DNA from: Rubinisphaera italica
GTDB taxonomy: Bacteria; Planctomycetota; Planctomycetia; Planctomycetales; Planctomycetaceae
Assembly: GCF_007859715.1 (NCBI RefSeq)
Contig: NZ_SJPG01000001.1
Coordinates: 6,218,001-6,282,000, forward strand
Length of the DNA stretch: 64,000 nucleotides
Direction: 5' to 3'
In this document: positions 19,201 to 27,249 of the stretch, in pieces
How the letters are laid out: each line of letters begins with the position of its first letter
Numbering within the stretch: position 1 is the stretch's first letter
The notes under the pieces: generated by a model
Database searches by the model: none
The model's input: only the letters and a program-made list of their open reading frames with translations
Told to the model about the DNA's origin: nothing
Translations under genes and position numbers: made by a program

Positions 19201-20348
19201 CGGTGAATCCCGGTGGTAATACTCGTACTAACTCAACCGGTGCGGGCAATCCTGAAATCGAAGTGGTCTTCGATACTAACGTGGTTCGCGACAATGGTGG
19301 ACGAGGTATTGATACCACAGTGCAAGGCGACGGTGCGGCTTCGGTTGATATCAACAATATTATTGTCTCAGGAAATGGTGAGCAGGGGATTTACAACCTG
19401 ATCACTGCTTCAACAACACAGAGCAATGAAGTGTCAGCCGACGTTGACTTAGCTCAGGATGGAAGCATCTTTGCCAATGCCTTCCTGGACTTCTCAATCT
19501 CTGCTGATCCAGGCTTCAACGGCACTGGCCAAAACCAGATCGTCAACAATGCTCTGGGAGACAGCTACAACGGCGGGGGACTTGTCTTCCGTGTCGGAAC
19601 GACAGGAGCTGACAGTAACACGCCAAACAATCGACCTTTTGAGGATCCAAACACTGTTAACCCAGCTGCATTAGGTGGATTGAGAGCCTCTATCGACGAT
19701 ACCAATATGATGGGTAACAATGGGGTTGACTTCTGGATGCATACCTTCACCTCCACAGTTAATCCAGCAACGACCGGTGGAGCCTGGACCGATCAGAACA
19801 CCAACCCGCGTAACGGTGCAAACGACGTGTACACACCTAGTGGATATCAACAGGATCCATTGGCACGAATTCAAATCGATTCATTGTCAAACCTGACCGG
19901 TCAATCTGCTGATGTCTTCGGAGCCTCTCGAACAGGCGGAACTACTGACAACCAGAACTTCGCCTTCTACAACAACAATGAACCTATCTTCAAATCCCGT
20001 ACTCAGAATCAGGATAACGGCACCGATGGAGGAGCAGATGATAATGGTCCATTCAACAGTGGCACACGTTCACGAAATGCAACTCGACTACCAGCTCGAA
20101 CAACCTTCGTGACAATGACACCACTGCCACCAGACTTGACCATCATTGATCCTCCTCTTAACTCCGACAACTTCCTCTTCCCAGGGGTTGGAGAAAGCAC
20201 GATGCAGATCAATTCACTGATCCCAGCATTCGATGCAGCTCTTGGAGGATTCGCAGCGGTTAACTCCGACTTCACAAATCAAATCTTCCTCAACAACAAC
20301 GGTGGTATCAGCGGATTCGATACCAGCTACTACTTCGAACCTTATTAA
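13206..20348 (+). CDS. giant barrel/beta-helix protein with embedded leishmanolysin-like metalloprotease
   Basis: 2,380 residues, probably an outer-membrane-anchored surface protein. Seen in order: signal peptide (1-24, ending SSWADE); a strand-rich N-terminal domain (about 55-330) with alternating aromatic strands such as SIWLDYDGG and GGVSWAMTSRYWRTRVNVN, like an inverse-autotransporter barrel; long right-handed beta-helix stretches full of NGNxGDGI/NNGxNGI turns; and three clusters of Asp/Asn-rich calcium-binding-like repeats (EDLNGNGKLDIGED type; about 650-745, 1004-1053, 1887-1908). In the middle (about 1160-1375) is a metzincin domain: HEMGHVLGIGTIW with His1261, Glu1262 and His1265, a third His in GHWRES (1327) and a Met-turn NELMTGF (Met1338). 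No C-terminal barrel or anchor is seen. GGAG lies 6 bases before ATG 13206. Confidence 0.85.
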   Translation: MKRLLACITTACMLCVPVISSWADEVDSSGRVRLSDDNSTPPPIPHVIGSDDGTGRAVLNGMGEGLPQSSPVYQEMYNAPNLGYRMSGDVFTTQFRLDQRNGGLYGYDDGYVNVGAFIPKALDENSLMFFDIRGLFTNNSDGGFNLGLGRRNYDAYGDRVYSQSIWLDYDGGHVNQYLQGGVSWAMTSRYWRTRVNVNRILSDKDDFIGESIDTVNPFFAGNQINLNRDRYREVAYNHADASIGGPIPLLGQFGMNWDFGLYYESSYRGQDGVGFMAHVDANLTEDLTMDVRYTNDDIFGTSSQLSFVYNFPDGRASRVMRQPRVHDYMLRPEERNYRVSTKQYTVSDSIPLLNSFDNSPITVAHIDPFEVDNVLAAGDGSSENPFNSTEAWNNLTGAEKAEFDIVLVQPGVVPDGSFFTNNLNSGITIVENQRLLASTGRLVRTLGASGNELLTYAPHMVQANAGALGTGTYAIPGATADDTALFGTIFDPVTDPRPILTNDTPPITNPLLHYSVVTIDNSFSVACESDTEVSGFQISGANPNMPTMLNSGIVTANLLDPSINLHAGAGGNNGTGVTDFDINSNSIIDTVHGVNITHVGTGQGIVELNRIEGDGFNSNSGITINQNTATTGNLNLRVNDNLVFNVFGEDINNNGVLDAFLTGTEDLNGNGKLDIGEDLNGNGIIDVSEDNDKDGVLGADDLGIGISIVADGAGNSINSNFTEDTNGNGVLDVGEDANGNGRFDYGAISRNVTHLDEMQYFRQQGLDANGNVVNTFTAKDINGDIQLIPPTTVLSVSDTDDNVGNKNGMNLFADNGATVEANVISNDTSFNNPYQAGLLPTVKNPYVQTAPMALGNEYGFRAAADNGGTITLASPNAHLSNSNFGHGAIFEADNGSTFDMLTPMSGTFEVDSITGAIVNVVPSEFNDNGLNGLFINGDNSSSLTVQVGPSNSAFDFTLSNPADQTTRTYTILNQFLRNGQDGLDTTDGNGVHIRLDNGAVLTSVNEDANGNGILDLTEDTNGNGILDLGEDRDNDGILDLTEDLDGDGVLDRTGIFHAAITDNTNHGLLIDIQDTGSLGTTFNDFTLQESILSGNIQDGIYVSAEDTPFSGLRVANNQITNNGVNGINFQLLNSTMTDPFIEGNLINGNGNLQTFNPISQFNIDVVFQGGLSASQQVIFQSAANRWAEIIVGDVPDVGAIDDIQISAEAVAIDGVNGILGQAGPTGLRMGSNIPFQGIMQFDTADLAALEASGQLEDVILHEMGHVLGIGTIWQTQGLLLNPSNGDGVTDTRFTGALATAQYNTIFGTADTGVPVENSGGPGTADGHWRESILDNELMTGFLNSPGPNPLSRITAGSLQDLGYVVNLNASDAYSDPTPLNGTTTNPLNGTFNQNVGPFHYAAATPTPVNLVQIDPGAMGNGINISVLNSNLDNVIIENNLINGNTGDGVRLIDPQFATNNEGDNQIHYRLNQINNNIGYGLNTSLNLNNHLDAIICVNDISGNGLGGINVELSNNAIYHNGLIPPNTLLTPDPTDEESWFFGNTVNNNNGIGYHITAEDNSQFTLVGSTPEASTINGNQDAGLGIEMSENTVGDLRLDNVTINGNQDADAGGVNDNLNFNGEGIGIVLNDNAMLDNMRIGDPIVVNPANPGTIRPTTISGNLNNGISIVASGSTSLQTPLIANSTISNNGTNGTGDGINVVRNQSAIVGDDANVIPPLLTIPGGTGGASVPSPIAPLGLSTLVPPFPFSTNTVPAPPAEAFVIRDSVINGNGGDGIDLTANLANNNDEYLIQQNDISGNGANGVRLFAQGDAEMLVDIRYSTINDNGANGIFLVTNQNDFTDEVSITGTWVGLQIDNNTGDGINLSGVFGDLNNTLRPLQIGSNFTEDLNNNGFLDPGEDLDGDGRLDSDAVMITNNGGNGINIPGVGFYTVSNAFIDGNGGSGLNVTSPSSGYVDRSVISNNTLHGINLSSTGFFEDINLVMTNSLIQDNLRDGIQMTVNPGGNTRTNSTGAGNPEIEVVFDTNVVRDNGGRGIDTTVQGDGAASVDINNIIVSGNGEQGIYNLITASTTQSNEVSADVDLAQDGSIFANAFLDFSISADPGFNGTGQNQIVNNALGDSYNGGGLVFRVGTTGADSNTPNNRPFEDPNTVNPAALGGLRASIDDTNMMGNNGVDFWMHTFTSTVNPATTGGAWTDQNTNPRNGANDVYTPSGYQQDPLARIQIDSLSNLTGQSADVFGASRTGGTTDNQNFAFYNNNEPIFKSRTQNQDNGTDGGADDNGPFNSGTRSRNATRLPARTTFVTMTPLPPDLTIIDPPLNSDNFLFPGVGESTMQINSLIPAFDAALGGFAAVNSDFTNQIFLNNNGGISGFDTSYYFEPY

Positions 20349-20369
20349 TCGAATTTGTTGCTAACGCAC

Positions 20370-20411
20370 AACAGGCCCGGCGATCATTGATCGTCGGGCC
20401 TGTTTGCTTTT
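20370..20411 (+). terminator. rho-independent terminator after the giant gene
   Basis: CAGGCCCGGCGATC, loop ATT, then GATCGTCGGGCCTG forms a 14-bp stem with one G-T wobble and is followed by TTTGCTTTTT. It lies 22 bases after the stop codon. Confidence 0.9.
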
Positions 20412-20465
20412 TCCGCGGCTATTGGAGACCACACACTTCAAGCAGCCGCAGAAGAGTTTTCGAAA

Positions 20466-20562
20466 GCGGAGGGCGGAAAGCGGAAAGCCGAAAAGGGTGA
20501 AATTGTTACAGCGGTTCCGAACCCCTCGGCTTTCCGCTTTCCACTTTCGGCTTTCATTTCAC
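20466..20562. repeat. imperfect palindromic repeat, family F, copy 1
   Basis: AGCGGAAAGCCGAAAAGG on the left mirrors CTCGGCTTTCCGCTTTCC on the right, forming a long imperfect hairpin of CGGAAAGCCGA units. A similar arrangement lies at 21024-21112. Each copy sits beside one of the two pilin-like genes. Confidence 0.65.
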
Positions 20563-20871
20563 CTACTTATAACTTTCCGCAGTCGGCTGAGAGTCGCAGG
20601 CCAAATTCCATTGGCTGTCGCAGTAGTCGTATTCATCTCCGAAGTAACTTCCCGCCACTGCTCCTTTGCAGCCGGCTGCTCCGCGGTAGGCGAAGCTTTG
20701 GTTAACGCTACCGAAGGCCGAGCCAACATCTTCGAGTTCTTCGTTCACGCCCCAGGCGACTTCGGACAAGCCGACCACCAGGCCAACAACGCAAATTGTC
20801 GCGATCAGGACCAGTTCTGCAGAAACGATGAAGCCAGCTTCATCGTGGTATAACGCGTGTGCAATGTTCAT
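20563..20871 (-). CDS. type IVb pilin-like (Flp-like) small protein
   Basis: 102 residues. The N-terminal part MNIAHALYHDEAGFIVSAELVLIATICVVG has the layout of a prepilin: short leader, Gly, a following hydrophobic helix with an early Glu (about 6 residues after the Gly), then an amphipathic helix (VNEELEDVGSAFGSVNQSF). The C-terminal half has three Cys residues and is variable. It is 60-70 percent alike over the first 60 residues to the gene at 21242-21550. Flp pilins are processed by a TadV-type peptidase and assembled by a Tad system, none of which lies nearby, so the assembly partner is unknown. The exact cleavage site is not canonical. Confidence 0.65.
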   Translation of the reverse strand: MNIAHALYHDEAGFIVSAELVLIATICVVGLVVGLSEVAWGVNEELEDVGSAFGSVNQSFAYRGAAGCKGAVAGSYFGDEYDYCDSQWNLACDSQPTAESYK

Positions 20872-20935
20872 CGTTCAGGTCTCCTTGAGAGAGGCCAGTG
20901 GCGAGAGGCCAGAGGCCAGAGATAAATGGTTGAAT

Positions 20936-21017
20936 GTTGATACAGGTTAGAGATTAGTGCTTAGAGGTTAGAGTATTTATCTGGGTGGCTGGGGTCGCAG
21001 CGAAGCGGAGCCCCCAG
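20936..21017 (+). repeat. 82-bp dispersed repeat, family E, copy 1, including REP family A
   Basis: Begins GTTGATACAGGTTAGAGATT and ends in a family A REP (20983-21017, GGGTGGCTGGGGTCGCAG). The same block recurs at 33233-33317 in the same orientation with a few substitutions and a small insertion. Confidence 0.85.
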
Positions 21018-21023
21018 AGGGTT

Positions 21024-21112
21024 CAAAAGCGGAGAGTGGAAAGCCGAGGGGTTTGGAGCCACTGGGAAACCGTTACCTTTACGGCTTTCCGCTTTCCGCC
21101 CTCGGCTTTTAC
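21024..21112. repeat. imperfect palindromic repeat, family F, copy 2
   Basis: GGAAAGCCGAGGGGTTTGG faces ACGGCTTTCCGCTTTCCGCC, the same CGGAAAGCCG building block as at 20466-20562. Confidence 0.65.
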
Positions 21113-21241
21113 TCTAACCTCTCCCCACTAACCCCAAATCTAATTTGATTCACAAATTCATTTCTCGTTCTGCAGGAGCAGACTCAGCGATCTCAGTCTC
21201 TAGTCCTTCGTGCGACTGCCCCCGGTGGAGCAGAATGCTCC

Positions 21242-21550
<309 letters not shown>

Positions 21551-22040
21551 GGTGGTGGTCTCCAGTAAGAAAGTTTGTTTTGAAGTGTGTGTCAGGTCGT
21601 TGACAAGATGTAAAGCAGCCGGTGTGCCAATGGGTAAGAAGGGTGATTCAGCGTGGTAGAGCTGGGTGGGTTGAAGGCGGCGTAATTACCTACACTGCAA
21701 AGGCTTGCGTCATTGTAAAATTTCCAAAAAATTACGTCCCAATGGGTGAATAGGCAATCTGGCAGACTGATGCAAAAAAACAACAGGAATCAGATTTAAA
21801 CTTATCTGCATCGATATCCCATTGATATGTAAAGGCTTATGTCAATGATGCTCAGTTGCATCATGTTGTGAAGTGGCAACGGGGTCTTGAGTGAGCAGAA
21901 CCGGTCTTCAAAAAGAACCGAAAAGCTGTTAAATAGCGGCTAATTCACAGGGATCTCTGGAAGGATTCTGGAACGGTTTCCTGTGACATCTTTCAAATAA
22001 TGTTGAATTCACCATCCATGACGGATTGGAGAAAGCCGAA
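21551..22040. other. intergenic region, nothing recognised
   Basis: About 490 bases, divergent between the pilin-like gene and the lipoprotein pair. It is more AT-rich than its surroundings. An open frame of 63 codons (21592-21783, leftward) lacks a ribosome site and recognisable features and is not called. No clear promoter or RNA fold. Confidence 0.4.
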
Positions 22041-22262
22041 ATGATTCGGAAAAACATGCCTAATCTCAGAGTGATCTCACCGATTTCCTCCCGGTGGGTT
22101 CTGTCTGCCTTAATCCTGCTTTCAAGTGGATGTGCTTCCTCACGAATGCCATCAAGCTTTTCCTCTTTGGTTCCCGGTCGGGGAATCTCCGGCCAATATG
22201 AGCCGGATGTCGATTATGAAGCCGAGCAGACTGCTCAGGCAGAGACTGATGAATTCGAGTGA
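22041..22262 (+). CDS. small lipoprotein
   Basis: 73 residues from ATG 22041 (MIRKNMPNL). A signal peptide WVLSALILLSSGCASS with lipobox-like SSGC puts the acylated Cys near residue 30, leaving a short acidic mature part (EPDVDYEAEQTAQAETDEFE). Not recognised beyond being a lipoprotein. It lies 62 bases before a second lipoprotein gene and upstream of an RND exporter in the same direction, so the three may act together at the cell envelope. An in-frame start at 22026 is possible but has a poorer ribosome site. Confidence 0.6.
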   Translation: MIRKNMPNLRVISPISSRWVLSALILLSSGCASSRMPSSFSSLVPGRGISGQYEPDVDYEAEQTAQAETDEFE

Positions 22263-22323
22263 AACTGAATCCCGGAAGCCACCTTTCCCCTGTAGTAGCA
22301 AATATTCCCCGAGGAAGTTGATC

Positions 22324-22719
22324 ATGGCATGGATGCCAGAAAACCATTTACTGAGAACTTTGTGTAAAACGACGATGCTCTTGTCCATCATTCTCGTGAC
22401 AAGTGGCTGCGAAGTTGGACGCACGATGTTCCAGCACAGCAGCGGGCAAAGCTCTCCCTGGCTGGGAATCGATTTGATCCCCCGCAAAAAGAAGGTCTCG
22501 TCGATCAATCAGATGGAACCGAATCTGGTGAAAGAGACTTCCACAAAAACCGCGAACCTCTCACTGGCAAAGCAGGAGAAGGACTCATCCGAGAAATTCA
22601 AGCGGAAACCGATTCGATTGAATCTCCCCAGCAGTCGGGCAGAACTCGAACCCACAAAATTGACCGAATCAGACGACATCGACTTCACGGTCTCATCAAT
22701 GCGCTCCCGTCAGTTTTGA
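22324..22719 (+). CDS. lipoprotein
   Basis: 131 residues from ATG 22324 (MAWMPENHLLR), preceded by GAGGAAG at 6 bases. The signal peptide TTMLLSIILVTSGCEVG has lipobox-like TSGC. The mature part is basic then acidic, low in hydrophobics and probably disordered (KKKVSSINQMEPN, KDSSEKFKRKP). Not recognised. The frame is open upstream to 22126 but that part overlaps the preceding lipoprotein gene. Possibly co-transcribed with the exporter gene starting 130 bases later. Confidence 0.6.
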   Translation: MAWMPENHLLRTLCKTTMLLSIILVTSGCEVGRTMFQHSSGQSSPWLGIDLIPRKKKVSSINQMEPNLVKETSTKTANLSLAKQEKDSSEKFKRKPIRLNLPSSRAELEPTKLTESDDIDFTVSSMRSRQF

Positions 22720-22849
22720 AACTGGCCCAAGCTTTCCCAATTCTCGCACGCTTCAATAATCTGACTGCCGCAAGCATCTCAAAGTGGTTATAGTGTTTGG
22801 GCTGCTCTCTTAGAGTAACATTTGCTTTATTTGAGACTTCGATTAAGAA

Positions 22850-25800
22850 GTGATCCACAGAGTTGCGAGAAATTTAAGTGAGTTAGAGGCTGCTGGTTTG
22901 AGACAGGGAAGTCCAACACAATCGTTCGCTCTCAATCTGCCTGGTCGGATCATTGCTTTTGTATGCGCCCACCCTCTGAAAACGCTATTGGTTGCTTTCT
23001 GTGCGACGCTCTTCTGCGGTCTTGCGGCTCTGACAAATCTTCAGTTCAAATCCGACCGATCCGATCTCATCAGTCCGGATGCGAAATTTCATCAGCGTTG
23101 GATGGAATATTGCGAGCGTTTTCGAGAATCCAATGAGTTAGTCATTCTGGTCGAAGGCTCAGATCCTGTTCTGCGAAAGCAGGCGGTGACCTGGTTTGAA
23201 AAAGAATTGCTTTCTCGTCCCGATCAGTTCAAGAATGTGCTGACGGTCGATTCCTTTTATGCTCCCGATGAAGCACTCGAATTTTCCGAACAGGTACACT
23301 TGCTGACTCGTGAATTGCAACTGACCGAATCCATCACTCAATCGAATGCCGCTGGTTCGCCGCTATTGAGTCTGCTGTCGATTTCGGAACAGGAACTCAG
23401 TTCATCGGATTACGGCTCGACACCAGATCCTCTGCTGGTCACCAATCGGGTCGCTAAATCGCTGGAGAGATCCCTGCAGGAAATTGATCATTCCTTCAAA
23501 CAGTTTTTTCCCGACTCCGTCACTGCCAACGAGGAGTTCTGGCATCGCTATGTCGGATCTCCGGACCGTCAGGAGATAAATCAGAGTGAATCCGCAGTGA
23601 ATTCCACGGCAGATCGATCCACACTCATTGAAGCCGAGACTACGGATGAAAGCAGTCTGATTACACTCGTGCCTCAGACCGAAACGATTGCGGGTGGAGA
23701 TAAGTATCAAAAAACGCTGGCATCGTTGCATAAAATCGTCTCGGCCTGCAGGCAGCGATTTCCTCAATTGAATATTGGTGTCACCGGAATTCCTCAGCTC
23801 GAATACGAAGAGATGTCGCGCTCGCAGGCCGATATGACACTTGCTTCGCTGCTCTCTGCAACCGGGGTTATTCTATTGCTGATCTTCGGCTACCGAGGAC
23901 TCTCGTTACCGATCATTTGCTGCGTAACGGTTGGCGTCAGCATGATCTGGACATTGGGGGCGACAACATTTCTGATTGGCCATTTAAATATCCTCTCGAT
24001 GGCATTTGCTGCGATTCTGGTCGGACTTGGTATCGATTTCGGAATCCATCTGTTGTCGAGCTATCAGGACTTTTGCAGCCAGGGGCGTGCGGTTGATGCT
24101 TCACTGTCTCTGGCAGGTCATACTGTCGGACGAGGAATAGTCACTGCGGCCTTAACAACTTCGGTCGCGTTTTTATGTGCAGGCTTCACGGAGTTTCCCG
24201 GAGTCGCAGAGTTGGGAATCATTGCGGGAGTGGGCGTTCTACTCGCTGTTGTGGCAACTTTTGTCATCTTCCCACCACTTGTTGTTCTGATCAGTTCCAA
24301 AAAACGAACTGATCTTTCTCGTACAATTGAAGCACATGCCGTCAAGCATACTGCGTTCATGAATTTGCTGAGGTTTTCAGTCGTCGAACGCCCCTTCCGA
24401 ACATTACTGCTGACACTGTTACCCATCTCGGGACTATGTCTGAATGCCTGGGAATGGAGTTCTCATGGCCCAGACTGCCTCGTGAAATACGATGCGAATT
24501 TGCTCAACATGCAGCCTCGCGATTTGCCGGCTCTGGAAACTCGAAATGCGTTGACGAAGAATCAGGATGACGATGTTCTGTATGCGGTCACCTGGTATGC
24601 TTCACGCGAGCAGGCCATTGAGCAGGCAGATCGTTTTCGAAAACTGGAGACTGTTGGAGAAGTCATCGAACTGGCTTCGGAGCAGACGGTCGGCTTCAAC
24701 ACATATCCCGGTATGCCTGAGAACGGACTGGCAAGTGGGATGAATCAGCAAGCTCTGCAAGCGAGTGTTCGGCGAGCAGTCTCGATGGAGAGCCCGACTC
24801 TGGCCAGCTTGCCGCACAATCCTTCCGAAGTGGGACAACGGCTGGAAAATATTCTCGAAAAACTGACTCAAACGGAAACTATTCTCAGCACACAATTGAG
24901 ACTCGAAGTCGATCATTTTCTGGATATTTTCGCAAAGCAACCATTTGATATTCAAATTCAAATTCTCGGAGCAGCAGAGCGGGAAATGATTCGCTCATTA
25001 TGGTCGGAAGTTCGGCTCATCGCAATCAACCTGCAGGAACATCTCGAACTTCAACAGATGTACCAGCAGGATATCGTCGAGCGATTCCGAAGTGCCGAAG
25101 GCGATTGGCTCCTGCAGATTCGACCGAATATCGATGTCTGGGACGATGCCGGCCTACAGCAATTTGTGACCGATCTTCGCACAGTCGAAAGCGATGTAAC
25201 TGGCGTGCCAATCCAGAACTTTGAAGCGTCGCGACAACTCAAAGAGAGCTATCTGAACGCGGCTGCCTATGCGGCTCTGGCCATCATTCTCATTCTGATG
25301 CTCGATGTCTGTCACAAAAGAACGATTGTTCGAGTCTGGCCAATATGCGTGCTGGCAATTTCAGGAATTGTGGGACTTCGTTTCTGGAGTCACTGGGATT
25401 TGGCTTCGGAGCTAACCCTATTAAAACTTCTGTTTGCCTTCACAGGCTTGATTGTCGCCTTCAGTCTGGTGATGGAAAAACGGCGCTGTGTGATTGGCTT
25501 ACTCGCTTTGTTGCCCCCCACTATTGGAGCAGCAATGCTTCTCGGCTCAATGTCGTTGTTCGAAATCTCATTCACACCTGCCAATCTTATTGCTCTGCCA
25601 CTCGTATTAGGCATCGGTATTGATGATGGCGTACATGTCATTCACGATTTTTATCGCAGCAAACAACGCTATACGATGTCGGGAAATACGTGCCGGGCGC
25701 TGGTGTTGACCACCCTCACCTCAATGGTCGGCTTCGGTTCTCTGGCCTTCGCTTCTCATCGCGGACTGGCAGGACTGGGGCAAGTTGTGGTTACTGGGAT

Positions 25801-25948
25801 CGCCAGCTGCTTAATTGTTTCGATCATCATTCTCCCTGCGTTGCTGTCCTGGTTATTCGATGAGCGAACAGTGGCTCAATCCAACGAAGACGAATACAAG
25901 CTCAGTGAGAATCAGAAGCCGTTAACCAAACAAAACTTCGCGGCTTGA
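22850..25948 (+). CDS. RND-superfamily exporter (MMPL/HpnN type)
   Basis: 1,032 residues with the two-fold RND layout: a first membrane helix (TLLVAFCATLFCGLAAL), a large periplasmic loop (about 65-320), a five-helix bundle with GLGIDFGIHLLSSYQD (about 390), then a second half with its own loop (about 550-800) and a matching GIGIDDGVHVIHDFYR (about 925). These Gly/Asp motifs in the fourth helix of each half are the proton-relay signature of MMPL and hopanoid transporter HpnN. Likely exports a lipid or hydrophobic compound; the cargo is unknown. The start is GTG 22850, the first in-frame start after the upstream stop that leaves a full N-terminus. It follows two lipoprotein genes. Confidence 0.85.
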   Translation: MIHRVARNLSELEAAGLRQGSPTQSFALNLPGRIIAFVCAHPLKTLLVAFCATLFCGLAALTNLQFKSDRSDLISPDAKFHQRWMEYCERFRESNELVILVEGSDPVLRKQAVTWFEKELLSRPDQFKNVLTVDSFYAPDEALEFSEQVHLLTRELQLTESITQSNAAGSPLLSLLSISEQELSSSDYGSTPDPLLVTNRVAKSLERSLQEIDHSFKQFFPDSVTANEEFWHRYVGSPDRQEINQSESAVNSTADRSTLIEAETTDESSLITLVPQTETIAGGDKYQKTLASLHKIVSACRQRFPQLNIGVTGIPQLEYEEMSRSQADMTLASLLSATGVILLLIFGYRGLSLPIICCVTVGVSMIWTLGATTFLIGHLNILSMAFAAILVGLGIDFGIHLLSSYQDFCSQGRAVDASLSLAGHTVGRGIVTAALTTSVAFLCAGFTEFPGVAELGIIAGVGVLLAVVATFVIFPPLVVLISSKKRTDLSRTIEAHAVKHTAFMNLLRFSVVERPFRTLLLTLLPISGLCLNAWEWSSHGPDCLVKYDANLLNMQPRDLPALETRNALTKNQDDDVLYAVTWYASREQAIEQADRFRKLETVGEVIELASEQTVGFNTYPGMPENGLASGMNQQALQASVRRAVSMESPTLASLPHNPSEVGQRLENILEKLTQTETILSTQLRLEVDHFLDIFAKQPFDIQIQILGAAEREMIRSLWSEVRLIAINLQEHLELQQMYQQDIVERFRSAEGDWLLQIRPNIDVWDDAGLQQFVTDLRTVESDVTGVPIQNFEASRQLKESYLNAAAYAALAIILILMLDVCHKRTIVRVWPICVLAISGIVGLRFWSHWDLASELTLLKLLFAFTGLIVAFSLVMEKRRCVIGLLALLPPTIGAAMLLGSMSLFEISFTPANLIALPLVLGIGIDDGVHVIHDFYRSKQRYTMSGNTCRALVLTTLTSMVGFGSLAFASHRGLAGLGQVVVTGIASCLIVSIIILPALLSWLFDERTVAQSNEDEYKLSENQKPLTKQNFAA

Positions 25949-26037
25949 GAGAGTGCTCATCTTGAAATTACTATGAAAGTTCGACAGGATCGTTTCAGGT
26001 ATTCGATAATCGATAGAATTTACTGCATGAGGAACTT

Positions 26038-26523
26038 ATGGAGGCTCGCTCCGATACGACACCGCAAAAAAATATGCGTAATCGATTTTTAATCAGTCTG
26101 ATCTTTGTTGGTTTAATCGTTGTGCTTTCATTTGTTTGGACAGCTTATCGTGAGCAGTCGAGCGTTGCTGACATTCGAGGATTTGTGGTATCGCGACAGA
26201 CCATGCTGGGGAGAGTTCAAGCCGTTCATCTCAACGATGTGTCAGATTCCGAAATACATCAACTCGTTCTTGCTGATTTGGGTTCGTTAAAATCTCTGCA
26301 GATTTCCGAGAGTCAATTGAGTGCAGCCGGGATCGATGAGATCTGTCAGTTGGACGAATTGATCTTTCTGAACCTGGCTGGGACCAGTTTTCCGGAATCG
26401 GAAGTTTCAAAATTATCACAGTTGAATCATCTGGAAAAACTCGATCTGACCAATTGCGAGATACCCTCACAAGTCGTGATTGATTTGCAAAAGCGAATCC
26501 CAAGCACCCGGATTTTTAATTAG
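26038..26523 (+). CDS. membrane-anchored leucine-rich-repeat-like protein
   Basis: 161 residues. One N-terminal membrane segment (FLISLIFVGLIVVLSFVW, about 17-34) is followed by a short domain with about three leucine-rich-repeat-like units: LGSLKSLQISESQLSAAGI, LDELIFLNLAGTSF and LNHLEKLDLTNCEI. Small LRR proteins of this sort are common in planctomycetes and usually unassigned. It probably sits in the periplasm. It begins 90 bases after the exporter gene, same direction, with AGGAACTT before the ATG. Confidence 0.65.
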   Translation: MEARSDTTPQKNMRNRFLISLIFVGLIVVLSFVWTAYREQSSVADIRGFVVSRQTMLGRVQAVHLNDVSDSEIHQLVLADLGSLKSLQISESQLSAAGIDEICQLDELIFLNLAGTSFPESEVSKLSQLNHLEKLDLTNCEIPSQVVIDLQKRIPSTRIFN

Positions 26524-26616
26524 CACTGAAGCATTACAAAACTCCAGCTAGCACATAAGTAAAATGTAATCCGGCAGTCAGATGTACTTCGACGATGGTA
26601 TTGGTTAATACGGTCC

Positions 26617-27186
26617 TTACCAGTCGAATTTCTCGCGGACATTTCCGTCATTAATGGTATCGTAAATAACACCAAAACCAGAATAAGTTAACGAGATTTC
26701 TTCCGATGTGTTCTGCGTGCCAGTGGTATCCTCACCAAAAGACATGAAGTTACGGATTCTGACATCTCTCAGGAAATAGGTCGTCTTGTGCTTGGCAGAT
26801 CCCGTATCTGTCCCACGATTGTCTTTATCGGGGATGGCACGGTCCGGATGAGTCAATTCCAGAACTGCCGCACTAATTTTCGTATCATTCGCACAGTATT
26901 TGAAGAGTTTCGGAGAGGTTCGATCGTGAGGTTTAATCAGGGACATGCTGTAACTATTGGAGCCTGATCTGGCTGAAAGATCAAATCGAAAACTTTGGAT
27001 CGAAATCCAACTTCGATAAGGTTTAACCAGTGAATCGCCTGGAATTTCAATATTGGTAACCTGAATCGTCCCAGAGGCCACATTATTCGTTAACGTTCGA
27101 GGTGTATACGCATCGAACCAGGTCCAGATATTCTGCCCTGTTGGAAACGTTGCCGTAGTTAATATTGCCAAATGTGCAATCGCCAT
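26617..27186 (-). CDS. Hcp-family type VI secretion tube protein, paralog 6
   Basis: 189 residues, last gene of a six-gene leftward operon. The Hcp signature is a charged segment then SPKLFKYCANDTKISAAVLEL (split from DRTSPKL), matching the DKSSPKL..C/G..i..a pattern of Hcp tube monomers, followed by strand-rich ISLTYSGFGVIY near the end, where Hcp proteins place a final strand. It differs strongly from its neighbours, so this is not a recent duplication. Hcp hexamers stack as the inner tube and carry effectors. It has no signal peptide. Start ATG 27186 after GAGAGAAAC. Confidence 0.75.
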   Translation of the reverse strand: MAIAHLAILTTATFPTGQNIWTWFDAYTPRTLTNNVASGTIQVTNIEIPGDSLVKPYRSWISIQSFRFDLSARSGSNSYSMSLIKPHDRTSPKLFKYCANDTKISAAVLELTHPDRAIPDKDNRGTDTGSAKHKTTYFLRDVRIRNFMSFGEDTTGTQNTSEEISLTYSGFGVIYDTINDGNVREKFDW

Positions 27187-27249
27187 ATTCTGTTTCTCTC
27201 AAAATGACCAGATCAGCTTCTGAAATCGATGTGCGAAAGGGTTTAATGG

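Larger units (their letters stand above)
20872..21241. other. intergenic region between the pilin-like genes
   Basis: Filled with repeats: family E (20936-21017, with a family A REP in its right end) and family F (21024-21112). A CTCCTTGAGAGAGG stretch at 20881 is the ribosome-binding side of the leftward pilin-like gene. Confidence 0.6.

Noticed and set aside
21592..21783. 63-codon open frame on the minus strand
   Set aside because: No ribosome site, no motif, AT-rich spacer.
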